A DNA stretch of 64,000 nucleotides. Origin: Streptomyces sp. HUAS ZL42 (lineage in GTDB: Bacteria > Actinomycetota > Actinomycetes > Streptomycetales > Streptomycetaceae). The position numbers and the translations under genes were made by a program. Position 1 is the first letter of the stretch; the number at the start of each line of letters is the position of its first letter. The DNA lies in contig NZ_CP160403.1 in the NCBI RefSeq assembly GCF_040782645.1, positions 1 through 64,000 on the forward strand, written 5' to 3'. Positions 35,118 to 44,529 of this stretch are shown here, piece after piece. The notes under the pieces are model-generated. The model was not told where the DNA came from and did not search any database. It saw only the letters and a list, made by a program, of their open reading frames with translations.

Positions 35118-35863
35118 GCTCTGGCCTCCTTGTCGTTGCTTCCCCGGGCCGCTGTCCGAGCGCTGATGGATCTGCGTATGTCCAGCAGACGTCGGTGGGT
35201 GAGATCGGGAACTGTCCAGCGCGCTCCGGCGCGGGTGAGATCGGCTGCGGTGGCGCTCGTGGTGACACCGACGATGTTCCGCACACCGGCGGCGACAAGC
35301 GCGCGAATCCCCGAGGGCGAGTCCTCGAAGGCGAGGCACTCTTCCGGCCGTGCCCGCATGGCCACGCAGGCCCTCAGGTAGCCCTCCGGCGACGGCTTGC
35401 CGCAGGTGATTTCCTCGGAGGTGACGACGACGTCGACCAGGTCGCGCACACCGAGAACATTCTCGAGGAGGTGCTGGGCCCACTGCGCTCCGGCGCTGGT
35501 GACGACAGACAGTGAGTACTTTGTGCGCAGCTGCTGGATGAGAGCGATGGCGCCAGGCACGACCTTCACGCTGTCGGCATGCTCCAGGATAAAGGCGGTC
35601 ATGGTGGCGAGGGCAGCAGCCGCGTCTGTCCCTGTCCAGGGCCCGGGCACGCCCGTGATGACGTCGCTGGGACGCCGTCCCATGTACCGCTGCTCGTAGT
35701 CGGCGTCGGTCACCTCTACGCCCCACGAGTCAAAGAACGCCTGCCAGGCACGCCGGTGCACGTCCTCGCTGAGTACCAGAGTCCCGTCCAGGTCCATCAA
35801 GACCGCCTCACAGGCGGAGCTGGTGCCAAACGCCTTTCGGGGGCCGAGGCCTGGGCCCGTCAT
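35114..35863 (-). CDS. HAD-family sugar phosphatase/phosphomutase
   Basis: 249 residues from ATG 35863, overlapping the EIIA stop (ATGA). HAD motif I is VLMDLDGTLVLSEDVH, motif II SVVTSAGAQWAQ, motif III CGKPSPEGYLRA and motif IV LAFEDSPSGIRALVAAG. The cap domain begins RRAWQAFFDSWGVEV. The layout matches beta-phosphoglucomutase-like phosphatases such as the sorbitol-6-P or 2-deoxyglucose-6-P type. It would remove phosphate from a sugar brought in by the PTS, which could make the substrate of the oxidoreductases. Confidence 0.85.
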   Translation of the reverse strand: MTGPGLGPRKAFGTSSACEAVLMDLDGTLVLSEDVHRRAWQAFFDSWGVEVTDADYEQRYMGRRPSDVITGVPGPWTGTDAAAALATMTAFILEHADSVKVVPGAIALIQQLRTKYSLSVVTSAGAQWAQHLLENVLGVRDLVDVVVTSEEITCGKPSPEGYLRACVAMRARPEECLAFEDSPSGIRALVAAGVRNIVGVTTSATAADLTRAGARWTVPDLTHRRLLDIRRSISARTAARGSNDKEARA

Positions 35864-36327
35864 GACATGGCCCAGCGGAACAGGAGTGCCCCGGTCTGGA
35901 TCGGCCCGGTGACGGCCGGCGGCTGTCCTGATCCGGGTGGGCTGTCGAGCACAACGACGGGGCATATCGCGGACAGGCCGCGTGCTTGGACCGTGGCAGG
36001 GTCGAGGGTGATCACAGCACGACCCACCTCGACTTGCTCTCCTTCCGCAACAAGCGTGCGGAAACGTTCTGCGTTGAGCCGCCGCACAGTGTCGATGCCC
36101 ATGTGCACGAGAACGCCGGTCCCGCTGCCGGTCCGAATCACGAACGCGTGCGGATGCAGCTTGACGACAACGCCGGCTGCAGGTGCCACGACATCAACGG
36201 GCCCGGTGTCACGAGAAGGTTCCACCGCCGGTCCCGAGCCCACCATCTGAACTGCGAAGACCGGATCGGGCACCTTGCCGAGTGCGACACGGTCACCGGA
36301 CAACGGGGCATAAACGGCGAGGCTCAC
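35860..36327 (-). CDS. PTS EIIA component (glucose/GlcNAc family)
   Basis: 155 residues, GTG start overlapping the EIIB stop (GTGA). It contains the EIIA-Glc core: VYAPLSGDRVALGKVPDPVF, APAAGVVVKLHPHAFVI (His 60) and VLVHMGIDTVRRL with the phosphorylated His 75. It takes phosphate from HPr and passes it to EIIB Cys 23. Carrying EIIA and EIIB as separate small proteins, apart from EIIC, is the Streptomyces arrangement. Confidence 0.9.
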   Translation of the reverse strand: MSLAVYAPLSGDRVALGKVPDPVFAVQMVGSGPAVEPSRDTGPVDVVAPAAGVVVKLHPHAFVIRTGSGTGVLVHMGIDTVRRLNAERFRTLVAEGEQVEVGRAVITLDPATVQARGLSAICPVVVLDSPPGSGQPPAVTGPIQTGALLFRWAMS

Positions 36328-36554
36328 AGCATCTCCTTGATGTCCTCGGCCAGACAGTCCGCCTCGGCGCCGACGACGACCTGCACGATGCCCGCCGAGA
36401 CGAGAACCCCGAGAGCACCCGCCCGCTTAAGGGCAGCGACGTCGACGGCGTCCCTGTCGTTCACCTCGGTGCGAAGCCTGGTGATGCAGGCCTCGTTGTC
36501 GGCAATGTTGTCGGCCCCGCCGAGCCCCTCGACGATCAAACGCGCTGTGGACAT
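36324..36554 (-). CDS. PTS EIIB component (glucose/GlcNAc family)
   Basis: 76 residues from ATG 36554, five bases after GGAGG. Motif NIADNEACITRLRTEV with Cys 23 as the phosphorylation site; ALGVLVSAGIVQVVVGAEAD follows. It transfers phosphate to the sugar during passage through the EIIC at 37759. It is the first gene of a five-gene leftward operon (EIIB, EIIA, HAD, two oxidoreductases), in which every junction overlaps. The GntR operator at 36609 lies 55 bases upstream. Confidence 0.9.
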   Translation of the reverse strand: MSTARLIVEGLGGADNIADNEACITRLRTEVNDRDAVDVAALKRAGALGVLVSAGIVQVVVGAEADCLAEDIKEML

Positions 36555-36608
36555 GAGCCCCTCCAAATGGGTCACCTGTAAATGGAGCGTGTCGCAGCAC
36601 CGCCCATT

Positions 36609-36624
36609 ACTGGTAATGACCAGA
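36609..36624. promoter_or_regulatory. GntR operator ACTGGTAATGACCAGA ahead of EIIB operon
   Basis: Inverted ACTGGT/ACCAG arms. On the leftward strand it reads TCTGGTCATTACCAGT, preceded by a half-site TCTGGTCATG; the same extended layout recurs at 43968-43993. Placed for repression of the EIIB operon. Confidence 0.75.
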
Positions 36625-36728
36625 CATGACCAGAAGATACCTCCTCTCCATCTCTAGCGCAACGAAAGGATTGCCATGCACATGACAAATGCCAGGCCCC
36701 CTATGCCACACCGCCCGGGACGACTAGA

Positions 36729-37457
36729 TCACCGGTCGGTGAGCGTCATGTGCAGCTGATACCGGTCGGCACGGAACCATGAGTACGCGTGCTCAACGGG
36801 CAGCTCGCCACTGTAGGCGACCCGGTCGAAGGTCATCACGGCGACACCTGGACGAATGCCCAGGAGTGCGGCCGTCTCCGCAGAGGCAAGCGCGGCTCCG
36901 ACCGTCTGCTCCGCCCGGTTGACAGGATGCCCGAAGCGCGTATCCAGGGTGTCGTAGATCGAGACAGTGAAGTCCACACTGTCCAGTTCAGGCAAGAGGC
37001 TGGCGCTGTACCACGCATCGTCCACGGAAATGGGTGCCCCGTCAGCCAGCCGGAGGCGGCGGACGTGCCACGCCTGCTGCCCCTCACTCATCTGCAGCGC
37101 CTCGGCCGATGCAGGAGAGGGGATATCCTGGCTGATCGACAGGACGACGGTGCCCGGCTCCAGACCGAGGCGGCGCATATCCTCATGGAACGAAGCCAGG
37201 CGCAGTTCGGAACGGTACGCCCGCTCGGCCACGAAGGTCCCCCGCCCGTGGACGCGGACGGCCAGACCTTCGGACACCAGCTGGCCGAGCGCTTCGCGCA
37301 CCGTTACGCGGCTGACCCCGTGGTCGATGCACAGCTGACGCTCACTAGGCAGTGCATCGCCGGGCGACAGTCGATTGGTGCACATGTCGACCAGGATCGC
37401 GCGGAGCTGTGCGTGCTTGGGCACCATGCCCTTGGCGACAATCCGCTGTTCAGCCAC
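36729..37457 (-). CDS. GntR/HutC-family regulator (DasR/NagR-like)
   Basis: 242 residues from GTG 37457. The winged helix-turn-helix (residues 12-80) includes LSPGDALPSERQLCIDHGVS and RVTVREALGQLVSEGLAVRV. The UTRA effector domain (95-240) includes LRLADGAPISVDDAWYSASL and HAYSWFRADRYQLHMTL. DasR/YvoA relatives bind amino-sugar phosphates and operators close to ACTGGTCTAGACCAGT. The five sites found here share the outer ACTGGT/ACCAG arms with an AT-type centre. One lies 38 bases upstream of its own start, which suggests autoregulation. It is divergent from the EIIC operon. Confidence 0.9.
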   Translation of the reverse strand: MAEQRIVAKGMVPKHAQLRAILVDMCTNRLSPGDALPSERQLCIDHGVSRVTVREALGQLVSEGLAVRVHGRGTFVAERAYRSELRLASFHEDMRRLGLEPGTVVLSISQDIPSPASAEALQMSEGQQAWHVRRLRLADGAPISVDDAWYSASLLPELDSVDFTVSIYDTLDTRFGHPVNRAEQTVGAALASAETAALLGIRPGVAVMTFDRVAYSGELPVEHAYSWFRADRYQLHMTLTDR

Positions 37458-37494
37458 TGCGAACCCACTCTCTGCCCAGGGACAGTGCGCCCCT

Positions 37495-37510
37495 ACTGGT
37501 TATTACCAGT
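37495..37510. promoter_or_regulatory. GntR operator ACTGGTTATTACCAGT at gntR
   Basis: The most symmetrical of the set, with both outer 6-mers complete. It lies 38 bases ahead of the gntR start, in the spacer between gntR and the EIIC operon. Confidence 0.75.
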
Positions 37511-37620
37511 ATGCATCACGCGCTCACCTAACCGATTCCCTACGCGGGACTGGAGCACGGGAGACCTCGCTCCTGCCCCGGCCGGCGCTTTGCCTTCTTC
37601 TGCATCGGCGGGCAGAGGCA

Positions 37621-37671
37621 TTGACACCTGTGCGACACCGGGCCATCCTGAGCCAACTGGTAATAACCAGG
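37621..37671 (+). promoter_or_regulatory. Promoter and GntR operator of the EIIC operon
   Basis: TTGACA at 37621-37626 and CATCCT at 37644-37649 are 17 bases apart, a reasonable -35/-10 pair. The operator ACTGGTAATAACCAGG (37656-37671) covers the expected start of transcription, so bound GntR would block initiation. The EIIC start codon is 88 bases further. Confidence 0.65.
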
Positions 37672-37758
37672 TGGTACCGGTCTTGTCCACTGGGCCCGTC
37701 CTGAGGCTATTCCGCCCGCCCCCGCGCTCCGCCCTTCCTGCACTCCTTTGAGGTCGCC

Positions 37759-38973
<1,215 letters not shown>

Positions 38974-39009
38974 CATCCATGCTCTGTAACCCGTCGAAAG
39001 GAACCGTTC

Positions 39010-39276
39010 ATGGCGCAGCGCGTCGTCTCCATTTGCCCCTGCAGCAGCCTGCATGCCCGGCCTTCCGGCGCTCTCGTTCAGGCTGGCGCCCAGGCATCGG
39101 TCCCCATGACTCTTGCCGTCGACGGCAAGACCCCGGTCCCCGCCGACAGCGTGATGAGCGCCATGACACTCGGCGCCAGCTGCGGCAACCAGGTCACCCT
39201 GACCGCGGAAGGAGACCAGAAGGAGGCTGTGCTGGAAGGGGTAGCGACCCTGCTGAGCAAGGATCTCGACGCGTGA
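39010..39276 (+). CDS. HPr phosphocarrier protein
   Basis: 88 residues from ATG 39010, after AAAGGA. The active site is SSLHARPSG with phosphorylated His 15, then ADSVMSAMTLGASCGNQVTL. The usual Ser-46 site used for regulation in Firmicutes is not evident as such; S-V-M-S lies nearby. Streptomyces normally has one chromosomal HPr, so a second copy dedicated to this locus is notable. Its stop overlaps the EI start (GTGA). Confidence 0.9.
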   Translation: MAQRVVSICPCSSLHARPSGALVQAGAQASVPMTLAVDGKTPVPADSVMSAMTLGASCGNQVTLTAEGDQKEAVLEGVATLLSKDLDA

Positions 39277-40919
39277 GCGCCCCCTCCACCACGATGGCCG
39301 GCTACGGCGTCAGCCCAGAGCTCGCGTGCGCACCACTTATCCGTATGATGCCGCCGCTCGTCACGGACCCCGACGAAGCGCCGGACGACGATCCCGGACA
39401 CGAAGTCCAGCCCATACGACAGGCCCTGACCAAGGTCGCCGAGCAGCTCTCTACGATTGCGACGGGTGGAACGGCCGACGTCATCCTGGAGACTGGCGCC
39501 GCCATGGCCAGCGACCCCGCCCTCATCCGAGCCTCCGCCCGGCACATCAGCGAGGGGGTGCCGACCGCCCACAGTCTCCCCCTCGCCGTCGACAGCTATC
39601 GCAGCGAACTCGACTCCCTCGACTGCTCCATGGCCGAACGGGCCACAGACTTGCGTGCCCTCCGCAACTGCGCGGTCGCGATCCTCCTGGACGCGCCCAT
39701 GCCCGGCGTCCCCCACCCCGGACACCCCTTCATCCTGGCCGCAGCAGACCTCTTCCCGGTCGACACCACGGTTCTGGCCGACAGCGAAGCAGTGGGGCCG
39801 CTCACCGAAAGGAGCAGCCCAACGAGTCACACGGCCATTTCCGCGCACAGCCTGGGACTGCCTGCTGTAGTGGGCTGCGCAGAGGCCGCCGTTCTGCCGG
39901 ACGGTACTCCCGTCATCCTCGACGGCAGGGCTGGCACCCTCGAAGCACACCCCTCGTTCGAGCGCCGGCAGCAAGATCTGGAGCAGGACCGTTCCCGCAG
40001 GCTGCGTCGCCTACACGGCCCTGGACGCAACGCCGACCAGCACTCCATCTCCATACTCACGAACATCGGCACGCCCGGCGATGCCCCCCGCACGGCAGAG
40101 GACGACAACGAAGGCGTCGGCCTCTGCCGTACCGAATTCCTCTACCTGGACCGCCACGAAGCCCCCACCATCGACGAACAAATAGACGCCTGTACAAAGG
40201 TCTTCACAGCATTCAAGGGCCGCGCTTTGACCACGCGCACCCTGGACGCCGGCCCAGACAAGCCCTTGCCCTTCCTGCAGATGTCTGCCGAGGACAACCC
40301 GGCCCTGGGGATTCGGGGTCTGCGCACCTCCACGATCGCGCCCAGCATCTTCATGATCCAGCTCAAGGCACTCGTCGCGGCACAACAAAACTCTGGCGGG
40401 CAGATGAGGGTCATGGCCCCCACGGTCTCCACCGCTCAGGAAGCCGCCCAGTTCGCCGAACTGCCCCGCGGCTACGAAGTACATTCCGTCGGCATCATGA
40501 TCGTAGTGCCGTCAGCAGCCCTCCTCGCGCACGAACTGCTGCAGCACGTCGACTTTGCCAGTATCGGCACCAACGACCTGGCCCAGTACACACTCGCCGC
40601 GGACCGCACGACCCACAATCTCTCCCACCTCCTGGCCCCCTGGCGACCAGCCCGTCTCACCCGCACCGCCCAGGTGTGCAGCGCCGCCCCGGTAATCGGC
40701 CGCCCAGTGGGTGTGTGCGGTGAAGCGGCAGCCGATCCGCTCCTCGCCCCCGTCCTCGCCGGGACGGGCGTGAGCAGCCTTTCCACGGCAAGTCCGGCCG
40801 TAGCCCCGGTTCGTGACCCACTCGCCCGGCTCACCCTGCAGCACTGCGAGGACCTCGCCGCCGCAAGAGTGCATGAGGGAACCAGGTACCGCACGCGCCA
40901 CCACACAGCGGATGAGTGA
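39273..40919 (+). CDS. PTS Enzyme I-like protein with altered active site
   Basis: 548 residues from GTG 39273. Enzyme I order: the HPr-binding/His domain (SPTSHTAISAHSLGLPAVVG retains the phosphorylated His) and the PEP-binding barrel (GVGLCRTEFLYLDR, RTLDAGPDKPLPFLQM, NPALGIRGLR, FASIGTNDLAQYTLAADR, VGVCGEAAADP with the catalytic Cys). It would pass phosphate from PEP to HPr. Two oddities: residue 411 is Val (IMIVVPSAA) where the magnesium-binding Glu stands in Enzyme I (IMIETPAA or VMVEVPAA), and the segment before it is shorter than usual, as is the loop ahead of the active His. Catalysis may be impaired. Overlaps HPr. Confidence 0.85.
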   Translation: MSAPSTTMAGYGVSPELACAPLIRMMPPLVTDPDEAPDDDPGHEVQPIRQALTKVAEQLSTIATGGTADVILETGAAMASDPALIRASARHISEGVPTAHSLPLAVDSYRSELDSLDCSMAERATDLRALRNCAVAILLDAPMPGVPHPGHPFILAAADLFPVDTTVLADSEAVGPLTERSSPTSHTAISAHSLGLPAVVGCAEAAVLPDGTPVILDGRAGTLEAHPSFERRQQDLEQDRSRRLRRLHGPGRNADQHSISILTNIGTPGDAPRTAEDDNEGVGLCRTEFLYLDRHEAPTIDEQIDACTKVFTAFKGRALTTRTLDAGPDKPLPFLQMSAEDNPALGIRGLRTSTIAPSIFMIQLKALVAAQQNSGGQMRVMAPTVSTAQEAAQFAELPRGYEVHSVGIMIVVPSAALLAHELLQHVDFASIGTNDLAQYTLAADRTTHNLSHLLAPWRPARLTRTAQVCSAAPVIGRPVGVCGEAAADPLLAPVLAGTGVSSLSTASPAVAPVRDPLARLTLQHCEDLAAARVHEGTRYRTRHHTADE

Positions 40920-40957
40920 TGCCTTCGCCGCAGCGACTGAACGGCAGGAGGCATGAC

Positions 40958-41737
40958 ATGGAAGTGGTGATCCGGCCCGACGCCGAAGACGCCGGCCGCA
41001 CTGTCGCTGGCATCATCCACCACGCGATTGCCGCAGGTACGAAGGTCCTCGGGCTTGCCACGGGCTCCTCTCCCCTGAGCGTCTACCGGGACCTGGTCCG
41101 CCGCCACCAGCAGGAGGCCCTCAGTTTCGTCGGCATCGACGCCTTCCTCCTCGACGAATATGTTGGGCTCCCACCCTCACATCCGCAGTCCTACGCCCAG
41201 GTGATCCGCCGCGAGTTGGTCGACCACGTCGACCTTGACCCAGCCCAGCTCCACGCTCCCCTCGGAACGACATCGGACCCACAGCAAGAGGCCCGCCGTT
41301 TCGAGCGCACCCTCACGGCCGCAGGACGGGTCGGCGTGCAGCTGCTCGGGATCGGCGCCAACGGTCATATCGGATTCAATGAACCGGGCTCCTCCCTCGC
41401 CTCATGCACCCGGGTCAAGACCCTCACCGACGACACCCGCCGCGACAACGCGTGCTTCTTCGGCGGAATCGACGAGGTGCCCCGGCACGTCATCACCCAA
41501 GGACTGGCCACGATCGCCGCGGCCGCCCACCTCGTGCTGATCGCCACCGGCCCGCACAAGGCCCGCGCGGTGGCCGCCGCCGTCGAAGGCCCCGTCAGCG
41601 CGATGTGCCCCGCCTCCACTCTCCAACTGCATCCCCACGCCACGGTCGTGGTGGACGAACTCGCTGCAGCCCGGCTGGAACAGCAGCCTTACTACCGTGA
41701 GGTCGCCCGCCACAAGCCCGCCGGTCAGGGGTACTGA
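40958..41737 (+). CDS. Glucosamine-6-phosphate deaminase (NagB-like)
   Basis: 259 residues from ATG 40958, eight bases after GGAGG. Motifs LGLATGSSPLSVYRDLV, FLLDEYVGLPPSHPQSY (catalytic Asp) and LLGIGANGHIGFNEPGSSL (catalytic His; the G-x-N-G-H-I-G form is the Gram-positive one). Converts glucosamine-6-P to fructose-6-P and ammonia. No NagA deacetylase is encoded nearby, so the imported sugar may already be deacetylated, or deacetylation occurs elsewhere. The stop overlaps the ROK kinase start (TGATG). Confidence 0.85.
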   Translation: MEVVIRPDAEDAGRTVAGIIHHAIAAGTKVLGLATGSSPLSVYRDLVRRHQQEALSFVGIDAFLLDEYVGLPPSHPQSYAQVIRRELVDHVDLDPAQLHAPLGTTSDPQQEARRFERTLTAAGRVGVQLLGIGANGHIGFNEPGSSLASCTRVKTLTDDTRRDNACFFGGIDEVPRHVITQGLATIAAAAHLVLIATGPHKARAVAAAVEGPVSAMCPASTLQLHPHATVVVDELAAARLEQQPYYREVARHKPAGQGY

Positions 41738-42689
41738 TGAGCCGCCCCGCCGATGTTGTCGCCGTCGACCTCGGCGGCACCACCATCAAGGCCGCGCGGT
41801 TCAACGCGCAAGGGGTGGCCGAGGAGACCCTGCGACTGGCCACCCCCTCCTCGGAAGGGCCTGAAGCGGTTGTTGCCGCCGTCGTGCGGGCCGCCGATGG
41901 TCTCGTCCGTCCCGGTACCGCAGCCGTCGGCCTGTGCGCCCCGGGGCTGATTGACGCCGACGCGGGTGTCGTCCGGTACGCCTCCAATCTCGGATTGCGT
42001 GAGACGCCTCTCGCCGCGGCCGTGGCACACCGGCTCCGCCTTCCCGTCACGCTCGAGCACGATGTCCGCGCAGCCGGCCTGGCCGAGCAGCGGCTCGGCC
42101 TCGGCGCTGGAGTACATGACTTGCTCGTCGTCGTGCTCGGCACCGGCGTGCCTGCGGGGATCGTCAGCAATGACCGGCTCGTGCGGGGCGCCCAGAGCTT
42201 TGCCGGCGAGTTCGGCCATATCCCCGTCCATGCCGATGGTGAGCTCTGCGCCTGCGGCCAGCACGGGTGTCTGGAAGCCTACAGTCAGCCAGTGCCCTGG
42301 TCCGCCGCTACCGCCGCAGCGGAGGCATCGCCGCCAGCGCAGCCAACATCACCGCACGGCTGGCCACGGACCCCGATGCCGCGCGGCTGTGGACCGAGGG
42401 AACCGACGCTCTCGGCAGAGCCCTCGTCACCACGACCGTCCTACTGGACCCCCAGCGCATCGTCCTCGCCGGCTGCATGACCGCGGCCGGAGAGACACTC
42501 ACTGACCCCGTCCGCCGCACCCTGCAGCGGGGACTGGCCTGGCGCACTGCCCCGTCCCTCGGCATCTCGCCGCTGGGCGCGGATGCGGGACTCCTTGGAG
42601 CGGCCTTGCCGGCGACAGACACCTCAGGGCTCCCGCCCTCGTGCAATGGACGCACTGAAGCCACGGCGGGACAGCACACGCCGAGGTAA
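41737..42689 (+). pseudogene. ROK-family sugar kinase, frameshifted
   Basis: It begins VVAVDLGGTTIKAARFNAQG (phosphate loop) and includes LEHDVRAAGLAEQRLGLGAG and the ROK zinc motif CACGQHGCLEAY. Just after that the main frame runs off to a stop at 42480. The next frame continues correctly (SASALVRRYRRSGGIAASAA, LLDPQRIVLAGCMTAAGETL) to 42689. A single base is missing near 42284 in CTACAGTCAGCC. Complete, it would be about 317 residues, phosphorylating a sugar or amino sugar that entered unphosphorylated, for example through the ABC importer. Confidence 0.8.
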
Positions 42690-42760
42690 TCATCCTCTGC
42701 CCGGCATCCACAGCGTCACGCCACCGGTACGTGGACGGCAGATGAAAGGAGCAGGTCACC

Positions 42761-43753
42761 GTGTGGCCTCGAAAACGAAGTCAGCGACCTCCCCGGCGGC
42801 TGCAACCCGAGCTCGACGACGGGCCCCTTGCCCGCGCCCTGACACATCTGCAAGCGCAGATCGCGGCCCAGGGCAACAACTTGGCCGAGTGCAACGACCG
42901 TGGTGCCCTCACCTATCCGATAGAGCAGGCACTGCGCGACCCGGGAGAGGACTGGGACCGGCGGATCCACCGCCTGCTTGTGTTCAGCGCCCTTCCCGAC
43001 GCGCACGTCCTGGCAGGGCACTGGCGCACCTTGAGTCCCGCCAGCGCCGACGCGATGCTTCTTCATGCCTTTGCCGACATCGCCCAGGCCCGGGCAGGCG
43101 GCAGTGGCAGCGATCTGAGCACGACGGTCTACCTGTGCGGAGAGGCTGCTCGGTTGGCCCCGGCGGACCCGGCCCCATGGGTCGGGCTGCTGAGCTACTA
43201 CCGACTGCAGCGGGCACCCTGGGCTCAAGTCCACCCCGTATGGGCGGCCGTGAAGGCGCGTGATCCGTGGAATCGTGAGGCTCACTGGCAGATGCTGCAC
43301 TACATCTCCCCGGAGGAATGCGGATCCAACGCCCTGACCGTCCAGTTCATCGACTCGGTCGTGGCCTTCGAGCCCCTGGGGTCTCCCGTAGCAGCCCTGC
43401 GCCTCGCTGCCAGCCTCAACCGGTACCGAAGGGCTCTGGCAGAAGGAGGATTCACGGCGCTGACCGCACGCCGGCACTGGTACGAGCCCCACGAACGCGC
43501 CCTCGTCGACGAGGCGCTCGCAACCTGGACCCAACCTGGCTTCCTCACGCACGCAGCAGCACTCGCCGACCTGAACCTTCTGGCCTACGTACTGACGAAA
43601 GCCACACGCATGCAAGAAGCATGGCTGGCCTTTGAGGCAACCGCGGCCGTCGCCACCTCCTGGCCCTGGGAACTGGACGGCGACCCACTGAGCGAGGTTC
43701 GGGAGTGGCACTCTCGGGCACTTCGAGCCAGGAATCAGCGGGCGCCACGGTGA
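42761..43753 (+). CDS. Conserved hypothetical protein, TPR-like
   Basis: 330 residues from GTG 42761, nine bases after AAAGGAG. Rich in helices with an alternating pattern typical of tetratricopeptide-like folds: YLCGEAARLAPADPAPWVGL, LSYYRLQRAPWAQVHPVWAA, KARDPWNREAHWQMLHY. No signal peptide or catalytic motif. It is the last gene of the rightward cluster, 70 bases after the kinase frame, but may have its own promoter. Function unknown. Confidence 0.7.
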   Translation: MWPRKRSQRPPRRLQPELDDGPLARALTHLQAQIAAQGNNLAECNDRGALTYPIEQALRDPGEDWDRRIHRLLVFSALPDAHVLAGHWRTLSPASADAMLLHAFADIAQARAGGSGSDLSTTVYLCGEAARLAPADPAPWVGLLSYYRLQRAPWAQVHPVWAAVKARDPWNREAHWQMLHYISPEECGSNALTVQFIDSVVAFEPLGSPVAALRLAASLNRYRRALAEGGFTALTARRHWYEPHERALVDEALATWTQPGFLTHAAALADLNLLAYVLTKATRMQEAWLAFEATAAVATSWPWELDGDPLSEVREWHSRALRARNQRAPR

Positions 43754-43897
43754 CCCTACGTAGTCGCCAAACGCTGTGCGTTGCTGTCAGGCATGACGGC
43801 GATGACGCTGTGGCCCTCGCAGGACGCAGAATCAATCAGCTTCGGCACGCGCGGTGGGGATCAGGCGATGGTATCCGCGTAGATCATGCATTGAAAC

Positions 43898-43941
43898 CAC
43901 TGATATCGCAAAAAATGGCTGCATATTTTGTGATATCGCAA
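43898..43941. promoter_or_regulatory. Paired TGATATCGCAA sites in an AT-rich stretch
   Basis: CACTGATATCGCAA (43898-43911) and the near-perfect palindrome TTGTGATATCGCAA (43928-43941) lie 30 bases apart, about three helical turns. That spacing is typical of cooperative regulator binding. The surrounding 100 bases are much richer in A and T than anywhere else near here. The binding protein is unknown. Confidence 0.5.
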
Positions 43942-43967
43942 TTGACAACCTCACCCTTCAAAAGCAA

Positions 43968-43993
43968 ACTGGTCATATCTGGTAATTACCAGT
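43968..43993. promoter_or_regulatory. GntR operator with half-site, fifth copy
   Basis: A half-site ACTGGTCATA (43968) runs into the full site TCTGGTAATTACCAGT (43978-43993), the same extended layout as at the EIIB promoter. It lies 59 bases ahead of the ATPase gene at 44052. It is either a true member of the regulon or a leftover promoter. Confidence 0.65.
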
Positions 43994-44051
43994 TGCTCAG
44001 CTCGGCGGCCGCGGCGCCCACTCGTCGCATCCGCGGAAACCCGAGGTTGCG

Positions 44052-44513
44052 ATGATCACTCAAGCACCACCCGGACACTGGACCACCACAACCGACCAGC
44101 TCTCCTGTGGAAGGCAGGGGGCCGCGGCAGTCGACGCGAACGACCGATACCTCGCCCTGGTGAGCGCCGACACCAAAGAGGTCAGCCGGATTCGGCGCCT
44201 CGCGAAGGAATTCCTAACCGACCTGAGAGTGTCGCCGACGGCACTGGACGATGCTCTGCTCATCATCTCCGAACTCGTCACCAATGCAGTACTCCACGCC
44301 CTGCCGCCGGCATCTCTGCGAGTACGCTGCATCCAGCAACATCGCCTGCGAATCGAAGTCACCGACGGCGGTCCGCGCCCCACCTCTCCGCCGAGAGCGG
44401 ATCAGCACGAGGAACATGGCCGAGGCATGCTCATCGTTGCCGCCATGGCGGTTCGGTACGGCACAATCTCGCGCGTAAGCGGATCCACCTGTTGGGCGGA
44501 GCTGAACCCCTGA
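44052..44513 (+). CDS. RsbW-like ATP-binding protein
   Basis: 153 residues. A GHKL ATPase fold: ALDDALLIISELVTNAVLHA (N-box), IEVTDGGPRPTSPP (G1) and EEHGRGMLIVAAMAVRYG (G2). Members act as anti-sigma factors or kinases of antagonists. It is isolated, with a GntR-type operator just upstream, and could therefore answer to sugar supply. The ribosome site is weak. Confidence 0.8.
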   Translation: MITQAPPGHWTTTTDQLSCGRQGAAAVDANDRYLALVSADTKEVSRIRRLAKEFLTDLRVSPTALDDALLIISELVTNAVLHALPPASLRVRCIQQHRLRIEVTDGGPRPTSPPRADQHEEHGRGMLIVAAMAVRYGTISRVSGSTCWAELNP

Positions 44514-44529
44514 CAGTCAGTGAGGTCTT

